DNA from: Aquarana catesbeiana
Taxonomy: Eukaryota; Chordata; Amphibia; Anura; Ranidae
Direction: 5' to 3'
DNA length: 64,000 nt
NCBI RefSeq assembly: GCF_042186555.1
Contig: NC_133332.1
Coordinates: forward strand, 233,407,015 to 233,471,014
Shown here: one piece after another, positions 33,180 through 43,467 of the stretch
How positions within the stretch are numbered: position 1 is the first letter of the stretch
Layout of the letters: every line of letters starts with the position of its first letter
The notes under the pieces: model-generated
Database searches by the model: none
Seen by the model: only the letters and a program-made list of their open reading frames with translations
What the model was told of the DNA's origin: nothing
Made by a program: the position numbers and the translations under genes

Positions 33180-33790
33180 TGACACTTTTTTGGGTGAATG
33201 ATAGGGGTACAATGTACCCCGTACTCATTCACATAGGACGGGGGGCCGGGATCTGGGGGTCCCCTTGTTAAAGGGGGCTTCCAGATTCCGATAAGCCTCC
33301 TGCCTGCAGACCCCCACAACCACCGCCCACGATTGTCGGGAAGAAGCCCTTGTCCCCATCAATATGCACAAAGCATCCACCCATATTGGGGGCATGTGGC
33401 CTGGTATGGTCCAGTAAGGGGGGGCTCGCTCATCACCCCTTTCATGACTTGCTGGGCTGTATGCTCCAATAAGGGTCTGGTATGGATTCGGGGGGGGGGG
33501 CCATGATGTTTTTTTTTTTTTTCCTATTGTGGGGGTTCTCTTTAAAATCCATACCAGACCGAAGGGTATGGTATGGTCATGGGCGGGACCCCATGCGTTT
33601 TTTGTTTTTTTTTTATTTTGGCCTGGGGTTCCCCTCCTCAAGATTCATACCAGACTCAAAGGGCCTGGTATTGTCGGATCAAAGTCGGACACCATTCAGT
33701 GAAGTTGGACATGAAGTCGTAGGACAAAGTCTTATTGGAAGTCGTCCAACTTCCATGTTGGAGTAGTGTGAACCCGGCCCAAACCTAGAA
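33180..33790. repeat. Dispersed repeat with homopolymer runs
   Basis: A GC-rich, low-complexity repeat with runs of G and T (33489, 33509, 33607) and two similar copies of a TGGTATGGATT/ATTCATACCAGA segment. No conserved frame. Confidence 0.5.
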
Positions 33791-33830
33791 ACTGATTGGC
33801 TACTATGTACAGCTGCACCAGTTTTAGTAA

Positions 33831-34227
33831 GGCCCCTTTCACACGGGCGCCTCTGTTTTGCAGGATCCGCTTGCTCAGCGGGGGATCGCTGCACTGATCT
33901 CCGCTGAGCAGGCGGATGACAGGTCTGTCTCCGCTCACTGTGCAGAGCAGAGACAGACACAGTCTCACTCTCCCCTATGGGCAAATCTGGTGAAAACAGA
34001 CCGCCTGTCCGTTTTCATCCAATCATATCCGATCTGCCAGATGGATGGAAAATAGGACCACCATCCGTCTGGATTTTAAGGAAAGGATGGGATTGGATAG
34101 CGGCGGATGTGAGCGGACATGTAACGACTGACATCCGCTGCTCCATAGGGGAGACTGGAGGGTCCAATCAGGCCCGCCTGAAAAACTGACAGGCAGACCT
34201 GATTGGACAGCCTGTGTGAAAGGGCCC
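33831..34227. mobile_element. Harbinger-like MITE, TAA duplication
   Basis: The ends GGCCCCTTTCACACGGGC and GCCTGTGTGAAAGGGCCC are inverted and flanked by TAA (33828-33830, 34228-34230). A related copy is at 36127-36516. Three-base TWA targets are typical of PIF/Harbinger. Confidence 0.85.
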
Positions 34228-34475
34228 TAAATCTCCCCCAATGTGTTCATTGTTGACCATGCCTTTCTCTCCTGATAAAAACCGTGCTTTATATTGGCTT
34301 CACAGGGGCAGGAAATTAAGCGAAAACCCCCCAAAGGGGTCACAAACAGAAAGAAACTTTAACTCTTTGCTAAACTATACAAAACTAGAAAAAATAAATT
34401 GGGCTGGAGTTGGACTTTATTTTAAAATGACTTTGTGCTTCTCTGTTCTAACTGTCCTGTACATTCTTTACACAG

Positions 34476-34693
34476 CCTGCAAAGCAATACCCACTGAAAT
34501 CCTTAGACGGCATACCTCCCATTCAGCCTTATCTGTCAGCTGATGCCAGGAAAGCACAGAGTGCACTGGGGTTCAGACTGACACCCATTGCATCTCTCTG
34601 CAACTTGGAGCAAGAATTTATTCTACACCAAAGATCTAAGACTGAGAGTGAACTAGTACTGCCTGCATCCAAGGATAAGCAAAATTATCCAGC
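34476..34693 (+). CDS. Host gene exon h (tail region)
   Basis: 218 bases between TTTACACAG and CCAGC|GTAAGT, entering in phase 0 and leaving two bases. It encodes PAKQYPLKSLDGIPPIQPYL, SADARKAQSALGFRLTPIAS, then LCNLEQEFILHQRSKTESEL and the rest up to NYPA. No stop occurs in this frame over 72 codons, and both borders are consensus. It lies 11.9 kb after exon g, past the Gypsy element. I do not recognise a domain. Confidence 0.82.
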
Positions 34694-34881
34694 GTAAGTT
34701 TTTACTAATTAATAGAAAGGCCTTATGAACAATGATGAAACTGATATTTGAAGTGGTTGTTTTTTTTTGGTTCAATTAAGGCCATGTGATGCTTTAAGCC
34801 TAATTAAAGTCTCACACCCTTCTATCTCATCATAGTCCTGTACCGCTGTATGCCATGATTTGTGGCTGACAGAGCTGAGTG

Positions 34882-35306
34882 ATGCCGCGTACACACGTCC
34901 GGTTTAGCCTCCGAAGGTTTCTCCAACGGAATTCCATTCAAGCGGTCTTGCCTACACATGGTCAATCCAAAGTCCGACCAAAGTCAGACCGTCCAGAATG
35001 CGGTGACGTACAGCACGTACGACGGGACTAGAAAAAGGAAGTTCAATAGCAGGTAGCCAATAGCTTAGTCTCGTCCTGGCTTTAGAGCAAGCGCCGTTTT
35101 TGGTCTGTCGGAGCAGCATACAGACAATAGGTTTTCCCGATAGGAATTGGTTCCGTCGGAAATATTTAGAGCATGTTCTATTTCTAGGTCCGTCAGAATT
35201 TTTGAAAAAAGAAGTCCGATGAGGCCTACACACGATCAGAATAGATGATGAAAAGCTTCTGTCGGACTTTTTCTGCAGGACATTCCGCTCGTGTGTACAG
35301 GGCATT
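34882..35306. mobile_element. MITE, GTACACACG family
   Basis: The ends ATGCCGCGTACACACG and CGTGTGTACAGGGCAT are inverted. The interior repeats GTCCGAC/GTCGGAC in both orientations. A relative lies at 47428-47840 with the same TAGCCAATAGCT core (35056 and 47602). Confidence 0.8.
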
Positions 35307-35556
35307 ACAGCCACACCCCTTATCACAACTGTCCTAACAAAGACTAGTATTGCAGTGAAGACAAGGGGGCATATTTGACCAGAAATAGGAAATAATGAGA
35401 GTGCTGGGTCTATTAGACTGCACACTCATATTTAGACATCCTGCTATACTGCTGTAACTGAAGTTTGTTAGTACAATGTCTATCTGACTGCATATCTCTT
35501 TCTTTATATTTATATGTGATTGAAAAACACCGTGGTATGGCATTTAGTTAAAGCCC

Positions 35557-35890
35557 AAAAAAAAAAAAAAAAAAAAATCTCCCTTGCAGTGGGGCTGCAC
35601 CTATACTGCAATGGTTAAGATCTAGAGGAGAGTAAAAGCACTTTTACCCACAGAAATCTCTGATCCGCCTGCAGAAAGCGCCCTTACATGCTCCAGCGGT
35701 GGACTGTCCCTTGGCGCCCTCATATCCCTGCATAGGTCTTGATGATGTCAGGATCTTAGACCACTGGAGCATGGGGAAGAAGACGCTGTGGGAACTGGTC
35801 TAGCAGCGCTGAGGATTGGGCAAATAAATCTACTTTTCCATGCCCCCTAGACCTAAACAAGCAGTTAACCCTTACTGTATGCAAACATTT
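35557..35890. repeat. A-run and TTAA-type repeat piece
   Basis: A 23-base A-run at 35558-35580, then GCAGTGGGGCTGCACC and a region similar to the element at 36741-37155. It appears to be a more eroded copy. Confidence 0.5.
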
Positions 35891-36126
35891 TCACGTTTCC
35901 TGGAGTTGGGCCAAAGTCCATTTAGTTATGAAGAATCTGCAAATGTTTTTCAAAAGACATGAAATTGCCTTGCCTGTATTTTGTGTATCAATAAAGTAGC
36001 TTCTATAATGCATTATGTTGACCAGAATCACCAGTCCTATGGTGATAAGGGTTATTTGGGTGAAACATTCTTACCCACGGGTTGGTGTTCTGATTCAGCA
36101 AAGGATGTGTACTGGTTACAGGCCCT

Positions 36127-36516
36127 TTCACACATGCTGTCCGATTAGGTCCGCCTGTCCATTTTTTACGCGGACCTGGTTGGACGCTCCATGCACCTCT
36201 ATGGTGCGATGGATGTCAGCTGTGACATGTCCGCTGACATCCGGCGCTATCTGATCCGCCAAATCCAGACGGATGGAAACCCTATTTTCCATCCATCTAG
36301 GGGATTGTATCGTATGAAGACGGATAGGCAGATCTGTTTTCATCCGATCTCCTATAAAGGAGATCGGGGCTCTGACAGGTCCTTCTCAGCGCAGTGAGCG
36401 GAGACGGGCCTGTCATCCGCCTGCTCAGATCAACAGATCAGCAGGGATCAACGGATCGATCACTGCTGAGAAAGCAGAGTCTGTCAAAATGGACAGCCCA
36501 GTATAAAAGGGGCCTT
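36127..36516. mobile_element. Harbinger-like MITE, second copy
   Basis: Starts AGGCCCTTTCACACATGC and ends AAAAGGGGCCT. The interior is a run of short palindromes (ATCCGTC, GGATGA, TGTCCGCT) similar to 33831-34227. Target duplication not clear. Confidence 0.7.
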
Positions 36517-36740
36517 ACAGAGAACTAGTAATGACTGAGCTTATGTAATTCTCTAAATATTTGATCAAATATTAAAATTATCTCTTGTATGTAATTACAG
36601 CATGGTATAACTCTGTAAATGTAAAGACTCATGCTCAAGTATGTACACAAAATAAAGGGAAAAAAATATTGCAATTGTGCAGCCTTAGTAATGACACATT
36701 TTATTTGCCTGCTTATTTCACCAGTGTCTGAATCTTGTGC

Positions 36741-37155
36741 TTAAAGAAGAAGAACATTTTTATTTTCACATGCAGTGGGGCTGTGCCCGCGCTGCATGGG
36801 GTAACTGCTCATTTTTGTCTAGAGGAGAGGAGAGAGCAGAGATATACTCACCTAATCCACTGATCCTCCGAGCGCAAGACCGGTCCCCCCACCCCACCCC
36901 ACCCCACCCCACCCCACTGGACACTAGCGTTCTTGTGCATGGACTGTTTCTGCCCATAGACCAGCTCTGGACGTTAGGACGACAGGAACAGTCCACTGCT
37001 GGATGCGGGGAGCGCCGTTTTACAGAGGATCGATTGATTGGGTAAATATAGCTTTTCCTTGTGCCCCTGAACAAAAACGAGCTGTAAACCCATGCAGCGT
37101 GGACACAGCCCCACTGCATGGGAAAATAAATATTTTGCCCGGAGTTCTTCTTTAA
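36741..37155. mobile_element. TTAA-flanked MITE with long inverted ends
   Basis: Left TTAAAGAAGAAGAAC ... TTTATTTTCACATGCAGTGGGG and right CCCCACTGCATGGGAAAATA ... TTCTTCTTTAA. The centre contains a CCCCA tandem at 36888-36917 (about six copies). Confidence 0.75.
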
Positions 37156-37371
37156 GTCAGCAGGTAAAAGGTCACGTTTAAGTCTGATAGTTATTGGCTG
37201 AATTCATATGTAGCACACTAACAATCCGGAAGATGATATATGAGGTCAGGCAGTGAACAGGGAGGCAAATGTTTACTTTCAGTTGACATATCAACCCCAT
37301 GTGCAGGGCATAGGGGCAAACATAAAACTTTGCTAAGAATGCACAGTTATGATAATTTTAATTGATTCTAA

Positions 37372-37740
37372 AGGAAACATGTTATACTTACCTGCTCTGT
37401 GCAATGGTTTTACACAGAACAGCCCCGATCCTTTTATTTTTGGGTCCCCACTGGCGGCCCTGGCTCCTCCCACCTGCTGAGTGCCCCCCATAGCTGTGCT
37501 CTGTGTGTCCATTCACACACAGAGCGTGGCTCGGCCCTGACCCCTGCTCTCTCCTCATTGGCTCACTGGCTGCGATTGACAGCAGCAGGAGCCAATGGTT
37601 CCCACTGCTGTGTCAGCCAATGCGAAGAGAGGGACTGCTCTCATGCACATCGCTGAAACAAGATGGGGCTCAGGAAACTGGGGGGGGGGGGGGGTTGCTG
37701 CACTCAGAAGGTGTTTTTTTTTTAGTGTGGCACTTTTCAT
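37372..37740. mobile_element. MITE copy of the 17048 family
   Basis: Shares GGAAACATGTTATACTTACC and the GGTTTTACACAGA region with the other two copies. It includes a 14-base G-run at 37680. The right terminus is not clear. Confidence 0.6.
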
Positions 37741-38020
37741 CTGCTATTGTTTTCAATTGCCAGCACAATGGACATTTATTATTTTATTATTTAATATGTT
37801 TGATATTATGCACGTTTTGCACTAAGTAATTCAAACAATTTATTTATATGTGTCATATCACACTGGTTACTTTAATATAGTGTGGCAGCTGTTATTGTTT
37901 AATTTGCCAGAACAATGGACATTTTATATAATATATGTTATTATGTTTAATAACATGCACGGTTTGCAATAAGATATTCATGCATTTTATATGTGTCATA
38001 TCACATTGGTAATCTTAATA
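37727..38020 (+). repeat. Two tandem copies of an about 150-bp AT-rich unit
   Basis: TGTGGCA...TGCTATTGTTT, then AACAATGGACATTT and TATGTGTCATATCACA, occur twice in the same order (about 37727-37870 and 37880-38020). Confidence 0.75.
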
Positions 38021-38454
38021 TAGCGCTGCATTTTATTTGTTTTTATACATTTATGCACTTATGAGATTGTGATCAGTGCCAGCAGCTGTATCAATTAAGA
38101 AGGTTCTGAGTCATTAGTTGGGTTTGCTCGCAAGCTTATTCAGTTTATTACCATCACTTGAATGCTGCCCACTGCCCAAGTCTAACATCAGCCTGTTCTG
38201 CCAAGGTAAACAAATTGGGGGTGGAACCCTTCTTCAAAAGAACATGGTGCCACAGCCCCCTGAATTTTGGTGCATGTGAATACGCACTTCTCAGCCGATG
38301 CATGAGGGTGTCATTAACAATGAATGGCACTTCTGTCTATCTGCTAAAGGGCAGCATGTTTCTGTGCTGTCAGGAAAGCGATTTTGCATGTATTCCCGAC
38401 ACACACAACTGTGAACGCAGGCTAAATGTCTCAGTTACATTGGTGGCACTGTCA

Positions 38455-39260
38455 GTGTAAATCTTCTCATAACACTGGGGCTTGGTGTAAAATCCTTTCA
38501 TTCACACTAGTGGCCAGTGTGAAGGTCCCCCTTACATTGGTGGTCAGTGTAAATCCCTCTTTACATTCGTGGTTACTGTGAATGCTCCTATTGTAAATCC
38601 CCATTACATTGGTGGCCAGTGTAGAAACTCCTCTTTATATTGGTAATCGTTAAAAAAATCCAAACTTGCATTTGTTGTCAGTTTTGAATCCTCCCTTACA
38701 TTGGTGGTCCATGAAGAAGCCCCTTTTAAATTGGTGGTGAGTGTAAATCCCCCTTACATTGGTGGCCAGTGTAGAAATCCCCCTTTATTGGCTGTTGATG
38801 TAAAATCCCCTATTACATTGGTTGTCAGTGTAAATTCTTCATAACATTGGTGATCAGTGTACATTTCCCTTTACATTGGTGATAAATGCAGAATTGCCCT
38901 TACACTGGTGGTCATTGTATATCCCTCTTTACATTGGTGGTCAGTGTAAATCCTCCCTAACATTGGTGGTCGGTGTAGAAGTGTCACCTTACATTGGTGG
39001 TCAGTACAAATCTCCTCGACAATGGTTGTCAGTGTAAATTCCTCCTTACATGGGGGTTATTATATAATTCCCCCTTACACTGGTGGTTGGTGTAAATCCT
39101 CTTATTACATTGGTGTCAGTGTTGACATCCCTCTTTTCTATTGGTGGGTGGCGTAAAATCCTCTGTTACATGGTGTTGAATTCAAATTCCCCCTCACATT
39201 GATGGTCAGTGTAAATCCCCCCATTGGTAAATTCCCCATTACATTGGTAGAATCCCCCAC
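38455..39260 (+). repeat. Degenerate minisatellite, about 27-bp unit
   Basis: Unit close to TTACATTGGTGGTCAGTGTA plus AATCCCC, some 28 diverged copies. A 15-base C-run follows at 39390. No coding frame. Confidence 0.9.
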
Positions 39261-39509
39261 TTTATACTTCCCAAAGATTGCTAGCTTTGCTCTACATGAT
39301 TCAGAATTTGTCACGGTGTACTGCCTCCTAATCCCATCCCCCCACCACTGCCACTGATCCCATAAACTCCCCAGCATTGCCACTGATTCCCCCCCCCCCC
39401 CCCCAGCATTGCCACTGATCCCAGAGTCCTAGGATCCCTAGGAGTTTTCTGTCTATTGGTGGGTCTCCTCACCTACCCAGTCCATGGTGTACAGGCAGTG
39501 AGGAGATGA

Positions 39510-39825
39510 TGTGCTGTAACCTTTAGCAACCAATTAGTGAGCAATAATGCTGTGCACTAACCTCTTGCAACCAAACATTGAGCGGTAAGGATATGCAGTA
39601 ACCTCTAAGAACCAATCAGTGAGCAGTAATAATGTGCAGTAACCTCTAGCAACCAATTAGTGAGTGGTATAGATGTCCAGTAACCTCTAGCAACCAATCA
39701 ACAAGCAGAAGTCTTGTGCTGTAACCTCTAGCAAATAATCAGTGAGCCATAACGTGTGCTGTAACCTCTAGCAGCCAGTCAGTGAGCGGTAATGATACAC
39801 TGCAACTTCTGGCAACCAATCGCAA
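39510..39825 (+). repeat. Minisatellite, about 41-bp unit, 7-8 copies
   Basis: Unit contains GTAACCTCTAGCAACCAATC and AGTGAGCGGTAATG. The copies are diverged. The following 39830-40224 is unassigned intron. Confidence 0.88.
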
Positions 39826-40224
39826 TTGCTGCTTGATCTGATTCAGTAAACTGATTTTGAGTCTCACTGCTATTTATTGCATGTCTCAAAGCATGTGGAG
39901 AGCGAAATTGCATGGAAGAGGGGGCCCAAGTAAATGTTTGCCCAGGGTCCAGTCCATATTAAAGACGGCCCTGACCTTAATGCATAGAATGCCTTGAGCC
40001 CTTAGAACCGCTTATAGCGTGCATATTTAACTTCCTTTGTGACTGGTCCTCTTTATAAGTCCAGTCAGTGAAACATTCATTTAAAGGCCTGTCATGAAAA
40101 CTAGTATTGTAGGGTTATTTGCATTAAAAAGTATACTATGCAACAATAGCAGAATCTATATCAGCTTGTCTCTCTGATTTAAGTACACTTTAACGCTTAA
40201 TGACTTTGCATATCTAACACACAG

Positions 40225-40565
40225 TCTCAGCCCAGATTGCTCAAGGACCACGGACAGAGAGAGAAGTTCTAGAGGCTCCAAAAATGCATTGCAACCAGTA
40301 AGAGGTGAGATGGTCACAAAACCTGGATGTATACTGTGCACAGAAATTGGCTTATTCAGTAAGACATCTCTCTTAACCTTGGCAGATCCTATAGTCAGGT
40401 ACAGACACAGGATCCAGAAGGTCAACGTTTGGGACCTCAGTGGAGAAAGTGGAAAGTTTTGTAGCTTTTCTAGCAAGTGTCCTCTGATCTCTGATGAGGA
40501 ATCACACTTATCTCCCACTTCCAAGAATATGCAACAAAGAGATAAATTCCTGTCACATGCTGAAG
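40225..40565 (+). CDS. Host gene exon i (long tail exon)
   Basis: 341 bases with one continuous frame of 113 codons, from ACACACAG to GCTGAAG|GTAAGA. The first base completes Ala from exon h; the frame reads LSPDCSRTTDRERSSRGSKN, then ALQPVRGEMVTKPGCIL and later VNVWDLSGESGKFCSFSSKC. The other two frames are closed by stops. A second AG six bases on (after TCTCAG) would also keep the frame, so the exact start is uncertain by two codons. It ends with one base, matching exon j. No domain recognised. Confidence 0.8.
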
Positions 40566-40785
40566 GTAAGATAATAATATACGGCTAATCCATGCTCTGT
40601 GGTGGCAGATATTGTACTGGCAATGCTAGATATCATGCCCAGCCCCATGGATGGCAACTATATTGTCATAATCTTGTGATGTCTCTAGTGAAGGAAAAAG
40701 ATGCATTCTCCAGAATCTCATTGGTCTTTAGTACGTTTATATGCTGCATTCTCTAGAACAGGCTTTCTCAACCAGGGTTCTAGAG

Positions 40786-41129
40786 CAGTGGTCTCCAAAC
40801 TGCGGCCGGGGGCCGGATGTGGCCCTTTGCTTACCTTTATCTGGCCCTTGGGGCACTTTTCCTCCCACTGACATAAACAATGGGGCATAATTCCTGTTAT
40901 TGACATCAACAACGAGGCATTATTTCTCCCATTAACACCAAGAATGGGGCAATATTCCTCCCACTGACACCAATGATGTGGTACTATTCTTCCCACTGAC
41001 ATCAAAAATGGTGCACTATTCCCCCCTAATGCCAGGACAATTTCAACTTCCAATGTCCACAGTCTGGCCCCTCTAAAGTCTGAAGGACGGTAAACTGGCC
41101 CTTTGTTTAGAAAATTTTGGAAACCCCTG
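40786..41129. mobile_element. hAT-type MITE nested inside the outer element
   Basis: The ends CAGTGGTCTCCAAA and TTTGGAAACCCCTG are inverted. Flanks TTCTAGAG and CTCTAGAG match at 7 of 8 bases. The interior has short tandem pieces (CCCACTGACA...AATGGGGC). Confidence 0.85.
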
Positions 41130-41308
41130 CTCTAGAGGTTGCTAGGAGTTCCTGGAGCAATGAGTAATTTCTGCCTCTCAGATAAGTTCCTGCTGACACC
41201 ACTGATCTATTTAGCTATCTGTAAGGGGGCAATTCTTCCCAATGACCACAAATGTAATGAGCATTCTTCTCCCTGACCATCACACTAATGTATCATGAGT
41301 TGTAGATA

Positions 41309-41767
41309 CAGTGGAACCTTGGATTACAAGCATAATCCATTCCAGGAGAATGCTTGTAATCCAAAGCCCTCACATATAAAAGCGAGTTTCCCCATAGAAG
41401 TCAATGGAAACAAAGATAATTCCTTCCATATTGACTTCTATTGCATGCAATACCGCATGTGGCCAGAGGTGGAGGGGCACTGGAGACCCTCTGAAATACT
41501 CGGGGACAGCTCGACTGAACTTGGAAAGCCTCGGAAACACTCGGGATTAGAGTTGTTCCAAGTGATTCCGAACAGCTCCAAAACGTTCCGAGTGTCACCG
41601 GCACCCCTGCACCTCTGGCCAAATGCAGTACTGCCCACCCCATTAGATTGAATTCTGCTCATTTTGCGAGACAACACTCGCAAACCGAGTCAGAATTAAA
41701 AAAAAAAAAGTTACTCGTCTTTCAAAACGATTGTTAACCGCGTTACTCGTAAACCAAGGTTTCACTG
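41309..41767. mobile_element. Tigger-like element nested inside the outer element
   Basis: 459 bp beginning CAGTGGAACCTTGG and ending CCAAGGTTTCACTG, with TA duplicated at both edges. The 9977-10271 copy shows the empty site (GTAGATATAGT) with a single TA, which fixes the insertion point and the TA duplication exactly. Confidence 0.92.
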
Positions 41768-42301
41768 TATAGTAATTATAGTAGGGGTTTGGGACCGGGA
41801 AGTTATTTCAAGGGTTCCTCTGTGTTAAAAAGGTTGAGAAAGGCTGCTCTAGAAATGGTCAAAGTATAGACATAAAGAAAACCTGTAGTTACTATTATCT
41901 TCTGAAAATGCCACTTGCATTTAATAGTAGGCACCTGCATCAGTTTTCCTTTTTTGTAGTTCACCCCTGGAGCTCCAAACATCCGAGTGCACTGATATGT
42001 AAAATGCCACCTGTTCCAGTGGTCTTCCACCTCCTGTGCCCCACTGTTGGCCCATCATTGTGATAGGAGGCCATTAGTGAGGCATGACAGGTGGGCTGTG
42101 ACCACAGCTAGCTGCTATCTGCACATCAGGTGTTTAGGACTTCCTGGGTACCCGACATGAAAAGGAAACAGATGTACAGGCACCTGTACTTCAATGCAAA
42201 TGGCAGTCCCTAGTCTTCTCTACATACTCTCTCTTCACAGAATAAGAACATTGAGTTAAAAAGAAAACAGTAATTTAGCTAGAAGTTCTTCTTGTCCACA
42301 G

Positions 42302-42380
42302 GGATTCGGGAGAGCAGACACCACCCAGTGCTGTCACTGCAGAGTTTAAAGAACTCAGGAGGGAAATCTGTACAACACAG
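42302..42380 (+). CDS. Host gene exon j (short tail exon)
   Basis: 79 bases between CTTGTCCACAG and CACAG|GTATAA. Two bases complete Gly from exon i, then 25 codons read IRESRHHPVLSLQSLKNSGG and KSVQH, leaving two bases. Skipping this exon would shift the terminal exon out of frame, which supports it. A second open frame (SGEQTPPSAVTAEFKELRRE) looks at least as protein-like but does not fit the phases on either side. Confidence 0.65.
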
Positions 42381-42685
42381 GTATAAACACATTTAGCAAC
42401 AATGTTTTGTTTGTAATAGAATTGCATAATCATTCTGCGATTTGCAATGACTCGTAGCAAGCTTATAAATAGAGTTACAAAAATGTACCCAAACTTCTGG
42501 TCACTTGCCAGCCATGGCAGTAAGTTACATGGGTGACATCAAAGGGCGGTGTTCAGTCAGTAGCTCTGCCTGCACATAGCTCTAGTACCCCAGCACTGTT
42601 TGCATCCCCCCTACCATAGTTCCTCTCCATTGGTGGCAGCTAAAGAGGCTGGATCAACGGCAGGAAAGCATATAGTATCTTTGCA

Positions 42686-42899
42686 TTGAAGCATAAGACC
42701 ACCGCTCACCATATCCGATCCTGGTATGGATGTGTACATGTGAAAGTTTCTGTCAAAGCCACTCCTCAGGCCATGCCCGTTGACATGTTTCACTCCGCCC
42801 ACCGGGGGACCCCTATGGAATGGCTCGAGGAATGGCTTTCACATATACACATCCATACTAGGATCAGCTATGGTGAGCGGTGGTCTTATGCTTCAATGT
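42686..42899. repeat. Inverted repeat, 63-bp arms
   Basis: CATTGAAGCATAAGACCACC on the left is mirrored by GGTGGTCTTATGCTTCAATG on the right, and the match continues through GGTATGGATGTGTA. The 88-base centre is GC-richer and includes TGTTTCACTCCGCCCACC. Confidence 0.85.
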
Positions 42900-42944
42900 T
42901 CATTGCTCACTGGATGAGTTTTTCTTACAATGGCATCGCTACTA

Positions 42945-43370
42945 GGGATTGACCGATTATCGGGAAGACCGATTATCGGCGGCCGATATCAGCATTTTCT
43001 GAAAAATCGGTATCGGTCTCAAACTAGACCGATATTACCGATATTGCTTCAAGTGGTTTTACCGGGGCGATGCCTGCAGCTGCAGGCATCTCCCCGGTAT
43101 AGTTGTTTAGAGCGGACGGTCAGCTTGATTGTAATAACAACCGATGCGGCTCAGCAGCCGCTTGGTTGTTATTACAAGCAGAAGGGACATCCCGCCCCTC
43201 CTGTCCCACTGGGAGGCCCGAGCAACCAGCCGGCATGTCTGCTGGCTGGCCGAAGATCCGAACAAAGCCGATGCTTCATTCGGGTCTCGGATCTAGTAAT
43301 CATGACATCACTTCCCGGATTACCGGCATCTTAAAGATGCCAGAGCGGCACCACCAAGCACTTATGGTCT
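42945..43370. repeat. Dispersed repeat with ACCGATAT motifs
   Basis: Starts TAGGGATTGACCGATTATCG and carries several CCGAT(A/T)T palindromes and GTTGTTATTACAAGC/TGTAATAACAACC inverted pieces. Likely a hAT-type element, termini not resolved. Confidence 0.5.
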
Positions 43371-43467
43371 TATTGGTAGCTTTACATAGTACATTATCTA
43401 TATGGAGGCTACTATGGCTGACCTCTCTTTGAAAATGCTAGTGGCCTGGCTGTCTCATGCTTCAGTA

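Larger units (their letters stand above)
40759..41846. mobile_element. hAT-type element with two nested insertions
   Basis: The ends CAGGCTTTCTCAACC and GGTTGAGAAAGGCTG are inverted, with a perfect 8-bp duplication CTCTAGAA (40751-40758, 41847-41854). Its own sequence matches the uninterrupted copy at 9977-10271. The two insertions are 40786-41129 and 41309-41767. Confidence 0.9.

Noticed and set aside
33482..33766. 94-codon frame with a Phe-rich hydrophobic run, possible membrane peptide
   Set aside because: The run is translated T-homopolymer within a dispersed repeat.
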